DNA of 64,000 nt from an uncultured Elusimicrobia bacterium (GTDB lineage Bacteria; Elusimicrobiota; Elusimicrobia; Elusimicrobiales; UBA9959), in NCBI GenBank assembly GCA_903879915.1, contig CAIRNJ010000101.1, positions 1-64,000 of the forward strand. Reading direction: 5' to 3'. Made by a program: the position numbers and the translations under genes. Numbering within the stretch: position 1 is the stretch's first letter; every line of letters starts with the position of its first letter. Below are positions 32,577 to 40,219 of the stretch, one piece after another. The notes beneath the pieces are model-generated. The model ran no database searches. It had not been told where the DNA came from and saw only the letters and a list, made by a program, of their open reading frames with translations.

Positions 32577-33491
32577 TCATAACTCATGCCATTCTAGGCC
32601 AGCCTCTTCCATTCGAAGCACATTGCCTAAAACATAATCCAGTAGCCACTTTGATTCTTTCGTGTTCAAATCCTTGCTAACAACCCCCACCTTAATAGAC
32701 CCATCCAGCACAAAATTCACTGTTGGGGCAAGATGTTTAAATCGCGCATATCCCTTGAAATCCAATCCCATAACAATCTGCATTTGCAGTGTCATACCTT
32801 CATGAATTCTTTCGATACTCTTTGCAAGTTTTTCTATCGCAACATGTACATGCCCATGAAGACCATTAGTAATACTGTAAAGCCTTTGCACTCGTCCAAG
32901 TGGCGAATACTCACTAGAAATTTTCATCAGAAGTTTCATTGCTGTTGCACTTTTCACAGCACTTTCCGTCCATTTATCCATCCCCAATAGTGACTCTGCC
33001 TCAGACAAGAGCATATTAAGTTTTTTATTTTTGACTAAATCAATCAGTGTTAAGCTTGAATAAGCGATACCATAAACTCCTTGGTAAACTTGCCGTGCAA
33101 ATTCCCGAACAGTTATGGCATCCCTCTCAGTTTCCGAATGATTCGGGACTCTACTGTCATGTTGGGTTAGATTTCTTTGCAAATGAAGGTTCTCAAGTTC
33201 GCTTCGGAATGGAAGTAGATTGATTTTTGTATCGTACTGTTTGTCTTTAAGTACTTTTTCATTAATGCTTTGCCACAACTCCTTAAATTTAGGATCACCT
33301 TTTTCTGTTAGGTTCACCGCAGCAGCAGTCCGCGTTGTTTTGAGCAAGCTCTCAACACAGTAATCCAAAAGTATAATCGCAGTTATACTATCTGCATCTG
33401 AAGAACGTTCGAGATGGGGGACTAAACTAACCTCTAGAAGAAATTTAATCCGGACAAGTTGCTTCTTGATAGAATCAGTTGCGGTTATCAT
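32577..33491 (-). CDS. Helical protein with a HEPN-type RN-x3-H motif
   Basis: The protein has 304 residues and starts behind TAGGAA. I do not recognise the family. The N-terminal half is helical with AIILLDYCVESLLKTT and then, near residue 113, LHLQRNLTQHDSRVP. RNLTQH fits the HEPN consensus R-N-x3-H, and the spacing after an amphipathic helix with an acidic residue is also typical. The C-terminal half is mixed and unassigned. The composition is AT-rich, unlike the neighbouring nrd operon. It lies 34 bp after dut with no visible terminator between, so some read-through from the nrd operon is possible. Confidence 0.5.
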   Translation of the reverse strand: MITATDSIKKQLVRIKFLLEVSLVPHLERSSDADSITAIILLDYCVESLLKTTRTAAAVNLTEKGDPKFKELWQSINEKVLKDKQYDTKINLLPFRSELENLHLQRNLTQHDSRVPNHSETERDAITVREFARQVYQGVYGIAYSSLTLIDLVKNKKLNMLLSEAESLLGMDKWTESAVKSATAMKLLMKISSEYSPLGRVQRLYSITNGLHGHVHVAIEKLAKSIERIHEGMTLQMQIVMGLDFKGYARFKHLAPTVNFVLDGSIKVGVVSKDLNTKESKWLLDYVLGNVLRMEEAGLEWHEL

Positions 33492-33525
33492 GTGAAATTC
33501 CTAAACAACCAAACAAAACCACTAT

Positions 33526-33969
33526 TTAATGCTTCCCCGTGCTTCCATACCCGCCTTCGCCTCTGGTGGTTACGGCCAGTTCGGTGGCTTCGGTGAAGGT
33601 CACGTACTCAACCTTATTGAAGACCATCTGGGCTATCTTCTCGCCTTTTTTTATTTCGTAGGCCAGCTTGGGGTCGTGGTTTATCACTATCACGCCCACC
33701 TCGCCGCGGTAGGGGGCGTCCACGGTGCCGGGGGTGTTCAGCACGGTAAGGCCGTGCTTCAGGGCCAGGCCGGATTTGGGGCGCACCTGACCTTCGTAGC
33801 CGTGCGGAATGGCCATTTTCAGGCCGGTAGGCACCAGCAGGCGCTGGCCGGGCCGCAGCGTGAAAGTGCCGGCGGAGTAAAGGTCCACGCCCGCGTCGCC
33901 TTCGTGGGCGTACTTGGGGGTGATGGTATCGGGCGCCATTTTCTGCACGAGAACTTCGATCTTTTCCAT
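33526..33969 (-). CDS. dut: dUTP pyrophosphatase
   Basis: A 147-residue trimeric-type dUTPase with all five motifs: AGVDLYSAG, PKSGLALKHG, NTPGTVDAPYRGEVGVI, KKGEKIAQMVF and the C-terminal RGEGGYGSTG. It hydrolyses dUTP to dUMP, keeping uracil out of DNA and supplying dTMP synthesis. It is the last gene of an nrdR-nrdD-nrdG-dut run and starts only 4 bp after the nrdG stop, a sensible grouping for deoxynucleotide supply. Confidence 0.93.
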   Translation of the reverse strand: MEKIEVLVQKMAPDTITPKYAHEGDAGVDLYSAGTFTLRPGQRLLVPTGLKMAIPHGYEGQVRPKSGLALKHGLTVLNTPGTVDAPYRGEVGVIVINHDPKLAYEIKKGEKIAQMVFNKVEYVTFTEATELAVTTRGEGGYGSTGKH

Positions 33970-33973
33970 GGGG

Positions 33974-34699
33974 TTATCCTCTCACCTGGGTATTGGGAAT
34001 ATACTTCAAAACTTCGTTGTGGATGTCGCGCAGAAGGTTCACCGGGGTTTCGGGGAACGCTTCCAGGCGCGCGTCCAGCAGGCCGTCTTTGCGCGGCATG
34101 AATTTCTGCACGTAATATTTATGGTCCGGGCTGCCGGTAATTTCCACTATCAGTTGGGCGGCTGCGGCCATTTCCGGCACGGTCAGGAAAGAGATGTCAG
34201 CCCCGCCGCGCAGCACGGGCGCTACGGTGGTGCGGAATTCATAAATGGGGAAACGGACAACCAGCTTCATGCTTTCCAGCATGGCGGCCTCGACGCCGGG
34301 GTTGCCGGTAAGGTTGGACCAAAGATGGCGCGGGCCTTTTATGTCCATGGCCACGTAATCCACCAGGTTTTCGGCCAGCAGCTGCGCCAGCACGGCGGGG
34401 TTGCTGCCGTTGGTGTCCAGCTTCACGGCCAGCTTCTGGGCGCGCAGGCGCTGTATAAAAGGAACCAGTTCCGGCTGCAGCGTGGGCTCGCCGCCGCAAA
34501 TCACCACGCCGTTGACCCAGTCTTTCACGGTGTCCAGGTAGTTAATAAAATCTTCCTGGTCTATGGGGGCCGCCGTGCCCAGTATGGGCTTGGCGTGGCA
34601 ATGGGGGCAGCTGTAATTGCAGCCGGGCGCGAAGGCCACCGCGGCAATTCTGCCGGGATAATCAATAAGGTTAAACCCCAACGCCGCTCCGATCTTCAT
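33974..34699 (-). CDS. nrdG: Anaerobic ribonucleotide reductase activating protein
   Basis: A 241-residue radical-SAM enzyme. The N-terminus IGAALGFNLIDYPGRIAAVAFAPGC leads into the cluster motif with C27, C31 and C34 (CNYSCPHCH). GGEPTLQPELVPF and KLDTNGSNP follow, as in pyruvate-formate-lyase/NrdG activases. It installs the glycyl radical on NrdD using S-adenosylmethionine and a 4Fe-4S cluster. It is longer than E. coli NrdG (about 154) and belongs to the longer TIGR02495-type group. The SD is GGGGA. A large structured element lies immediately upstream, between it and nrdD. Confidence 0.9.
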   Translation of the reverse strand: MKIGAALGFNLIDYPGRIAAVAFAPGCNYSCPHCHAKPILGTAAPIDQEDFINYLDTVKDWVNGVVICGGEPTLQPELVPFIQRLRAQKLAVKLDTNGSNPAVLAQLLAENLVDYVAMDIKGPRHLWSNLTGNPGVEAAMLESMKLVVRFPIYEFRTTVAPVLRGGADISFLTVPEMAAAAQLIVEITGSPDHKYYVQKFMPRKDGLLDARLEAFPETPVNLLRDIHNEVLKYIPNTQVRG

Positions 34700-34720
34700 T
34701 ATTTATTTCCCCGCGTATGA

Positions 34721-34840
34721 CAGAGGGACCGGGCAAGCAAAACCTTCACGGAAGCCGCCGCTTGCGTAAGCGCGGCGGCTGAGTGAGGAGGGGCGGCCAC
34801 GGTGTGGCCGACCCCGTGTTTTGCTTACCCGGTCCCTCTG
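34721..34840 (-). ncRNA. Candidate three-way-junction RNA element between nrdD and nrdG
   Basis: A 23-bp closing stem (34721-34743 with 34818-34840, one mismatch) encloses two further hairpins. One runs 34743-34788, with CCTTCAC/GTGAGG and an inner GCCGCCG/CGGCGGC stem. The other runs 34790-34815, with GGGG-c-GGCCAC and GTGGCC-ga-CCCC. Together they fold as a three-way junction on either strand. It ends about ten bases before the nrdG SD in the same transcript. It may be a regulatory RNA, an mRNA processing or stability element, or a mobile palindromic repeat. No second copy is seen in the window. Confidence 0.6.
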
Positions 34841-34850
34841 GCAGACGCTC

Positions 34851-37800
34851 TTACTTCGCCACGTAAGCGCCTTCCACCATCTTGAAGTATTCCACTTCTT
34901 TGCGGTGTACCGGCTTGCCGCGCTTGAACTCCAGCTCATAGCGGCCCATGGTGCCGTTGTTCTTCACCAGCACCGTGGGAATGGGGTCCAGCGGCACGTT
35001 CCAGCGCGCGGCCACCATGCGGCTTTCCTGCTTGGTAAGGTCGTGGAACTCCACGGGGATCTCCATACCGTTCTGCTTAAGCGCCTTGGTAAGGCTTTCC
35101 TTGGCCTCTTCGCACATGGCGCAGCCGGCCTTGCCGAACACCATCACTTTCTTGGAAGAATCCTTCTCATGCAGCCAGTTCACGTTGGGCGTATAGTCGG
35201 CGTAGTGGTGCGCCACGGCCTCGCGCGCCTTGCTGATCTCCAGCTGGGAATCGTTCCAGCCGCTCAAGTTGGAGAAATAGCCCACTATCTTGGTGCGCTT
35301 GGTAACGTCAACGCTTCCGCATTTGCCGCACTTGTCCTTGAAGCCGAAGTAGTTGGTGTGGCAGTTGTTGCAGTGCGTGAACTCCGGCGACACGGTTATC
35401 TGCGAGGCGCGCGTGTTGCGGTAGGTCTTCTCCACCAGCTGCGCGATGGACTCCGGCGGTATCTGGGACTCGCCGCAGTACACGTGTATGATGGAGCCCG
35501 ACTCTATCATGTCGTGGAACTTGCTCTGCAGCTCTATGCGGTCGATGATGGACACGTTGGCGCCGGGGTTCAGGTGCACCGAGTTGGTGTAGTAGGGCGA
35601 CTTCTTCAGGTCGCCTTTTATCACTTTCTTGGCCTCGGGGAAGCGGGCCATGTCGCCTTTGGCCAGTTTCTGCGTGGCGCTCTCGGCGGGGGTCTCTTCC
35701 AGCGTTATCTTCAGGCCGTGCTTGGCGCGCAGCGCGTTGATGGTCTGGTGCATGTGGTCGATTATCTGCAGGCCGGTCTCGTAGGCGTCGCGGCTCTCGT
35801 GCAGTTCTTTGCCGGTGAGATACTGCACCACTTCGTTAAGGCCTATCAGACCCATGATGTAGGTGGCCTTGTTCAGGTCCACGTAGGGCATGCCGTCGTC
35901 GGAGGGGATGCCCAGCGAGCGCAGCGGGCTGCCGTCGGTGTCCAGCAGCGTCTGCGTGTACACCTTCTTCTGCAGGTGCGCCTTCACCGCCAGGTCTATG
36001 GCCTTATCTATCTGCGTCAGCGTCCCTTTCAGGGTTTTGCCCTTGAAAGCGGCCTGCGGCAGGTTGATGGTGACGTTCTGGAAGCCCGTGAAGCGGATGT
36101 TCTCCGGGTGCTTGAGCAGGAACGGGTCGGTTACCTTTTCCTTGAGCCGGCAGCACTGGGCCAGCGTCGCCCCCGCGCCGTCGCGGTCGAACATGAAGTA
36201 AGTGGAGCCGTTCTTGGTGGCGAGCCGGCAGCCGTAATCGTAAACTTCGCGCTCGTCGGGGTTCTCCAGCGCTTCCTTGCTCACGTGGAGGTCGCACTTG
36301 GGGAAAGCGAACTGGATGCCGTACTTATCGCCGTCCTCCCACACTTTCATCAGCTCTATGGCGAATTCCTGCGCGGTCTTCACCATGCGGGGATCGCCGT
36401 AGGTAACGAATTTGCGGCCGTCGGCGGGGTGCACCACGTCGCCGTTGCGGGAATCGCCTTCCACGCCGTGGAAACGGGGCGCGTCGTCCACCAGCTCTAT
36501 GTTGCCCTGGGCGTCCTCTATCATGTACTTGCCGCCGGGGCCCATGGCGGGGACGTTGGTCATGTACTGCGGCACGCCGGTGTGCATGTTGAAGTCTATG
36601 AACAGCGTCTGGCCGCCGCGGCTGAACGCGTTCTGGCTGGCGGAGAAGATCAGGTTCTGCGCTATCTGGCGCATTTCTTTCCTGGACTGCTTGTTCAGCG
36701 CGCGCACTTCGCCGGTCTTCTTGAAGTAAGGAGTGGCGGTGCCGTCGGTGAAGGAAATGGTGCCGGCCTCGGCCATGGCCTCCAGCACGTCCTTCTTGAT
36801 GCGGACGGGCTTGCCTTCCAGCTCGCCTTCCGTCAGCAGCTCGGGGCAGTTGAGCATGGGCGCGTACAGGATATTAAGGAAGCCGAAGCCCAGCGCGCCG
36901 GCGTAGCGGCTTTGCATGGACGCCAGGAACGTCTGGATGTGGCCGTTGAGCACCATGGCCGATTTAGCCGGCTGGCTTTTGTTCTGCAGGTTGGAAACTA
37001 TCCGGTCCAGGCCGTATTTCTTTATGTACTCGATGGAGTGGCTGGAGCAGTACACGCGCTGGGGGTAGCCCAGGTCGTGGATGTGTATGGAGCCGTTGTT
37101 GTGCGCCTCGGCTATCTCTTCCGAGAACACCTTGCGCAGGTTGAACTGCTTCAGCACGTATTCGGCTATGCCCAGGTTGACGGCCTCGGGGTTGTTGGAG
37201 GTGATGTTGGAATTTTCCTTGCTGCTGCCGAACACCAGGGAATCAATGGTGGACAGCGGCATGGCCAGCGCCGAGTTCTTCAGCGGGATGCCCATCATGG
37301 ACAGATGCGCTTCGGAGATGCGGCGCAGGAACTGGGTGTCGAAGTTCTTGGTGCCGTATTTCTCGGACAGCTCGTAGGCGTCGTTCTCGGTCTCCTTGGC
37401 TATCATCTCGGCCAGGTCGCGGGACAGCTGGTATTCCTTCTCCAGCGCGTCGGCCAGCTTCTTGCGGTCGAAGGCCTCTATGGTCTCGTTGGTGATGCTC
37501 TGCACCAGCAGCATCTGGTCGGTGATATCGGCCTTGCCGGATTTTTTCTTCACGGTCAGCCCGCTCTTGCGCACGCGCTGGCGGTCCAGCGAATACGACT
37601 CGAACTTGTCGGCGGTTCGGTCGAAGCCTTTCTCGCGCAGCACTTCCACGCAGACGCCGTTGCTGTCGTCCACGGTGGGGATCTTGTTATGTACGGTGAA
37701 ATTGTTATTAAGGCGGCGGGCCACTTCGTTGGCCACGTCCACTGCCTTTTCCTCGTCGCGGCCGCCCAGCGTGTAGGCAGCCTTATATATGGCGTTCTTT

Positions 37801-37871
37801 ATGCGTTCTATGTTGAAGGGGGTCACTTTGCCGTCGCGCTTCCTGATCACTTTCGGAAAAAATTCATTCAT
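34851..37871 (-). CDS. nrdD: Class III (anaerobic) ribonucleoside-triphosphate reductase with C-terminal redoxin domain
   Basis: A 1006-residue enzyme. An N-terminal ATP-cone (VIRKRDGKVTPFNIERIKNAI) regulates activity. The catalytic core includes NNGSIHIHDLGYPQRVYCSS, FNMHTGVPQYMTNVPAMGP, and SVHLNPGANVSIIDRIELQ. Near residue 830 a zinc site (CNNC then CGKC) is followed by KRTKIVGYFS with the glycyl radical glycine. Unusually, residues about 905-1006 form a glutaredoxin/thioredoxin-like domain with CAMC at 917-920 and a cis-Pro in DPIPTVLV. This suggests a redoxin rather than formate as reductant. It makes deoxynucleotides under anoxia. nrdR lies 20 bp upstream. Confidence 0.93.
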   Translation of the reverse strand: MNEFFPKVIRKRDGKVTPFNIERIKNAIYKAAYTLGGRDEEKAVDVANEVARRLNNNFTVHNKIPTVDDSNGVCVEVLREKGFDRTADKFESYSLDRQRVRKSGLTVKKKSGKADITDQMLLVQSITNETIEAFDRKKLADALEKEYQLSRDLAEMIAKETENDAYELSEKYGTKNFDTQFLRRISEAHLSMMGIPLKNSALAMPLSTIDSLVFGSSKENSNITSNNPEAVNLGIAEYVLKQFNLRKVFSEEIAEAHNNGSIHIHDLGYPQRVYCSSHSIEYIKKYGLDRIVSNLQNKSQPAKSAMVLNGHIQTFLASMQSRYAGALGFGFLNILYAPMLNCPELLTEGELEGKPVRIKKDVLEAMAEAGTISFTDGTATPYFKKTGEVRALNKQSRKEMRQIAQNLIFSASQNAFSRGGQTLFIDFNMHTGVPQYMTNVPAMGPGGKYMIEDAQGNIELVDDAPRFHGVEGDSRNGDVVHPADGRKFVTYGDPRMVKTAQEFAIELMKVWEDGDKYGIQFAFPKCDLHVSKEALENPDEREVYDYGCRLATKNGSTYFMFDRDGAGATLAQCCRLKEKVTDPFLLKHPENIRFTGFQNVTINLPQAAFKGKTLKGTLTQIDKAIDLAVKAHLQKKVYTQTLLDTDGSPLRSLGIPSDDGMPYVDLNKATYIMGLIGLNEVVQYLTGKELHESRDAYETGLQIIDHMHQTINALRAKHGLKITLEETPAESATQKLAKGDMARFPEAKKVIKGDLKKSPYYTNSVHLNPGANVSIIDRIELQSKFHDMIESGSIIHVYCGESQIPPESIAQLVEKTYRNTRASQITVSPEFTHCNNCHTNYFGFKDKCGKCGSVDVTKRTKIVGYFSNLSGWNDSQLEISKAREAVAHHYADYTPNVNWLHEKDSSKKVMVFGKAGCAMCEEAKESLTKALKQNGMEIPVEFHDLTKQESRMVAARWNVPLDPIPTVLVKNNGTMGRYELEFKRGKPVHRKEVEYFKMVEGAYVAK

Positions 37872-37891
37872 TTTTTTGTATCCTCTGTCCT

Positions 37892-38341
37892 TTATTTCTG
37901 TATCGATTTTATCTCTTTCTCGAAATCCTTCACGTCCTCAAAGTCCTTATAGATGGACGCGAACCGGATGTACGCGACTTTGTCGAGCTTCCTGAGTTTC
38001 TTGGCCACCAGCTCCCCCACTATGCTGCTGGGGATCTCGCTCTTGTCCTCGCTCCTCAGGATATTCTCTATCTCCCTGCCCGCCTCCTCCATTTTTTCCA
38101 TGCTGACATCCCGCTTCTGGCAGGATTTTATGATGCCGCCCATCAGCTTCTCGCGTGAAAAGCCCTCGCGCCGGCCGTCCTTCTTGATAACCACCAGCGG
38201 GTGAGTCTCTATGCGCTCGTAGGTAGTGAACCTTTTGGCGCACTTCTCGCATTCGCGTCTGCGCCTTATTTCAAAGGCTTCGGACGAGTCGCGGCTGTCG
38301 GTGACTTTGGTGTCTTCCGCGCCGCAAAAAGGACATTTCAT
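37892..38341 (-). CDS. nrdR: Transcriptional repressor NrdR
   Basis: The protein has 149 residues, typical length. The N-terminal zinc ribbon uses C3, C6, C31 and C34 (MKCPFCG and CEKC), followed by FTTYERIE and an ATP-cone (VVIKKDGRREGFSREKLMGGI). NrdR senses ATP/dATP and represses ribonucleotide reductase genes at paired NrdR boxes. Here it heads the nrdD-nrdG-dut operon, so autorepression is expected. The SD GGGAG lies close to the ATG. A GGGGCC-TTTC-GGCCCC hairpin occurs in the leader about 20 nt before the start. Confidence 0.95.
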   Translation of the reverse strand: MKCPFCGAEDTKVTDSRDSSEAFEIRRRRECEKCAKRFTTYERIETHPLVVIKKDGRREGFSREKLMGGIIKSCQKRDVSMEKMEEAGREIENILRSEDKSEIPSSIVGELVAKKLRKLDKVAYIRFASIYKDFEDVKDFEKEIKSIQK

Positions 38342-38420
38342 TCATTCTCCCTGACAACTCCGGGGCCGAAAGGCCCCCTGGGTCGGTGCCTTTACTATAC
38401 TATCCCCGGCGGCCGACGGA

Positions 38421-38436
38421 CTACTATAACTTGTGC
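38421..38436 (-). promoter_or_regulatory. Candidate NrdR box
   Basis: Read on the plus strand, the 16 bases CTACTATAACTTGTGC match 12 positions of the NrdR-box consensus ACAC-W-ATATM-T-W-GTGT. They lie about 30-45 nt downstream of the inferred nrdR start point. A second, weaker ACTATA-containing site lies near 38392, about 29 bp away, close to the three-turn spacing of paired boxes. Confidence 0.4.
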
Positions 38437-38474
38437 CTTAAACCTGCCCCACCACCATTAGTAGTAGTGGGATT

Positions 38475-38503
38475 ATTTTATTACTAATCTCAATTCATGT
38501 CAA
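38475..38503 (-). promoter_or_regulatory. Sigma-70-type promoter of the nrdR-nrdD operon
   Basis: On the minus strand TTGACA (38503-38498), a 17-bp spacer and TAAAAT (38480-38475) form a near-consensus promoter. The inferred start near 38468 gives an nrdR leader of about 125 nt. Confidence 0.75.
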
Positions 38504-38689
38504 ATTTTCATAGACAAACGGCATATTGACACAAAATAAAAAAAATACACCGGTCCGGCCCGCGCACTTTTTTTACCACCGGGAAAACAAAAAAAACCGC
38601 GAGAGCCGGCCGCCGCTCAGGCGCGGAGAATGCGATTTAGTATAATAATCCCTGTGTTACCAACCCACCTTTTTTCACCGGAGGATACG

Positions 38690-40207
38690 ATGAGACTTTC
38701 CTTTTTTCTTCCCTGCCTGCTGCTGTTCTGCCAGCCGGCCGCGGCCAAGGACGCCCCCGGCGGCGTCCCGAGCGGGGCCTCGGTGGAGACCGACCCCAAA
38801 TATCCGCCGGTAGTTTCCTACACGCTCAAGAACGGGCTTAAGCTCCTTATCCTGGAAAAGAAATTCGTCCCCACCATCTCCTTCACGCTGGTGTTCAAGG
38901 TGGGCAACGTGGACGGGCAGCAGGGCAAGACCGGCCTAGCCCACCTTATGGAGCACATGGCCTTCAAAGGAACGAAGACCATAAATTCCGCCGGCTACGA
39001 GAAGGAAAAGATAGCCCTGGACAAAGTGGAAGCCGCCGCCAAGGCCATGATAACCGAGGAATCCTCGGAAAAGCCGGACCTGGCGAAGATCGAGGAACTG
39101 CGCAAGGCGCTGGACGCCGCCGAGAAAGAGGCGGACAAGCTGATAGTCAAGGACGAATACTGGAAGCTTTACAACACCCTCGGCGAGTCAGGCATGAACG
39201 CCATGACCTCCACCGACTACACCGGCTACGTGGTGTCGCTGCCTTCCAACCGGCTGGAATCCTGGATGGCCATAGAGTCCGACCGCTTCAAGAACGCCGT
39301 GCTGCGCGAATTCTACCGAGAGCGCAGCGTAGTGATGGAAGAGCGCCGCATGGGCGAGGCCGACCCCAACCGGGTGATGTGGGAGACGCTGGTCTCCAAC
39401 GCCTTCATCGCCCACCCCTACCACAACCCCACCATAGGCTGGATGGACGACCTGAAGCGCCTCACCCGCACCGACGCGGAAACCTTCTTCAAGACCTTCT
39501 ACGTGCCCAACAACGCCACGCTGGCCGTGGTGGGCGACGTGAACCCGGCCGAAGTGATAGCCCTGGCCGAAAAATATTTCAGCGGCTGGCAGAGCCGCCC
39601 GCTGCCCGCGCGCACCTACACCAAGGAACCGGCGCAGAAGTCGGAGAAGATAGTCAACGTCTTCTTCAAGGCCAAGCCCGCCCTGCGCATGGGCTTCCAT
39701 AACCCCGGCATGAGCAACCCCGACATCTACGCCATCATGATGGCCTGCGAGGTGCTTTCCAACGGCAAGACCGGCCGCTTCTACAAGAACCTGGTGGAAG
39801 GCCAGGAGGTGGCGCTCAACGCCGGCGCCTACGCGTACTTCCCCGGCAACAGGTACCCCTCGCTCACCGTGATAGCCGCGGCCCCCAAGGCCCCGCACAC
39901 CATCGAGGAACTGGACGCCGCGCTGCTGGGCGAGATAGAAAAACTGAAGAAAGAGCCGCCGACGCAGTGGGAGCTGGACAAGATCCTGAACACTTACGAG
40001 GCGGACATGATAAAGCAGCTGGAGTCCAACCCCGGCCTGGGCATGAGCCTGGCGCAGAACGAAGAGATACTCGGGAACTGGAAATACGACTGGAAGACCG
40101 GCGAAGAGCTGCGCAAGGTAACGCCGGAGGACATCTCGAAAGCGGCCGCCAAATACCTCACCCGCGACAACCGCACGGTAGTTTTCCTTAAGGAGCCCCT
40201 TAAATAA
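38690..40207 (+). CDS. M16 zinc peptidase, catalytic subunit
   Basis: The protein has 505 residues from the ATG behind GGAGG, opening a signal peptide (MRLSFFLPCLLLFCQPAAA). The inverted zinc motif HLMEH (H85, E88, H89) lies in GKTGLAHLMEHMAFKGT, the M16 active site. A later glutamate-rich helix (SVVMEERRMGEADPN) should supply the third ligand. A 60-residue acidic helical insert follows the motif. M16B enzymes act as clam-shell dimers degrading peptides or processing proteins, here in the periplasm. The inactive partner subunit is encoded 12 bp downstream. Confidence 0.9.
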   Translation: MRLSFFLPCLLLFCQPAAAKDAPGGVPSGASVETDPKYPPVVSYTLKNGLKLLILEKKFVPTISFTLVFKVGNVDGQQGKTGLAHLMEHMAFKGTKTINSAGYEKEKIALDKVEAAAKAMITEESSEKPDLAKIEELRKALDAAEKEADKLIVKDEYWKLYNTLGESGMNAMTSTDYTGYVVSLPSNRLESWMAIESDRFKNAVLREFYRERSVVMEERRMGEADPNRVMWETLVSNAFIAHPYHNPTIGWMDDLKRLTRTDAETFFKTFYVPNNATLAVVGDVNPAEVIALAEKYFSGWQSRPLPARTYTKEPAQKSEKIVNVFFKAKPALRMGFHNPGMSNPDIYAIMMACEVLSNGKTGRFYKNLVEGQEVALNAGAYAYFPGNRYPSLTVIAAAPKAPHTIEELDAALLGEIEKLKKEPPTQWELDKILNTYEADMIKQLESNPGLGMSLAQNEEILGNWKYDWKTGEELRKVTPEDISKAAAKYLTRDNRTVVFLKEPLK

Positions 40208-40219
40208 GGAGAAAACACC

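Larger units (their letters stand above)
38342..38689. other. Divergent intergenic region between nrdR and the M16 peptidase genes
   Basis: This 348-bp gap is AT-rich in its middle. It holds the nrdR promoter, a possible NrdR box and a leader hairpin on the minus side. It also has an imperfect CCCCACCAC/GTAGTGGG hairpin near the presumed nrdR start point. On the plus side TATAAT at about 38641 may serve the peptidase gene. I see no open reading frame worth calling. Confidence 0.6.

Noticed and set aside
34821-37952. A 1043-codon open frame on the plus strand opposite nrdD
   Set aside because: It is antisense to nrdD throughout, has Val/His/Gly/Leu-rich composition typical of GC-rich reverse frames, and matches no family.
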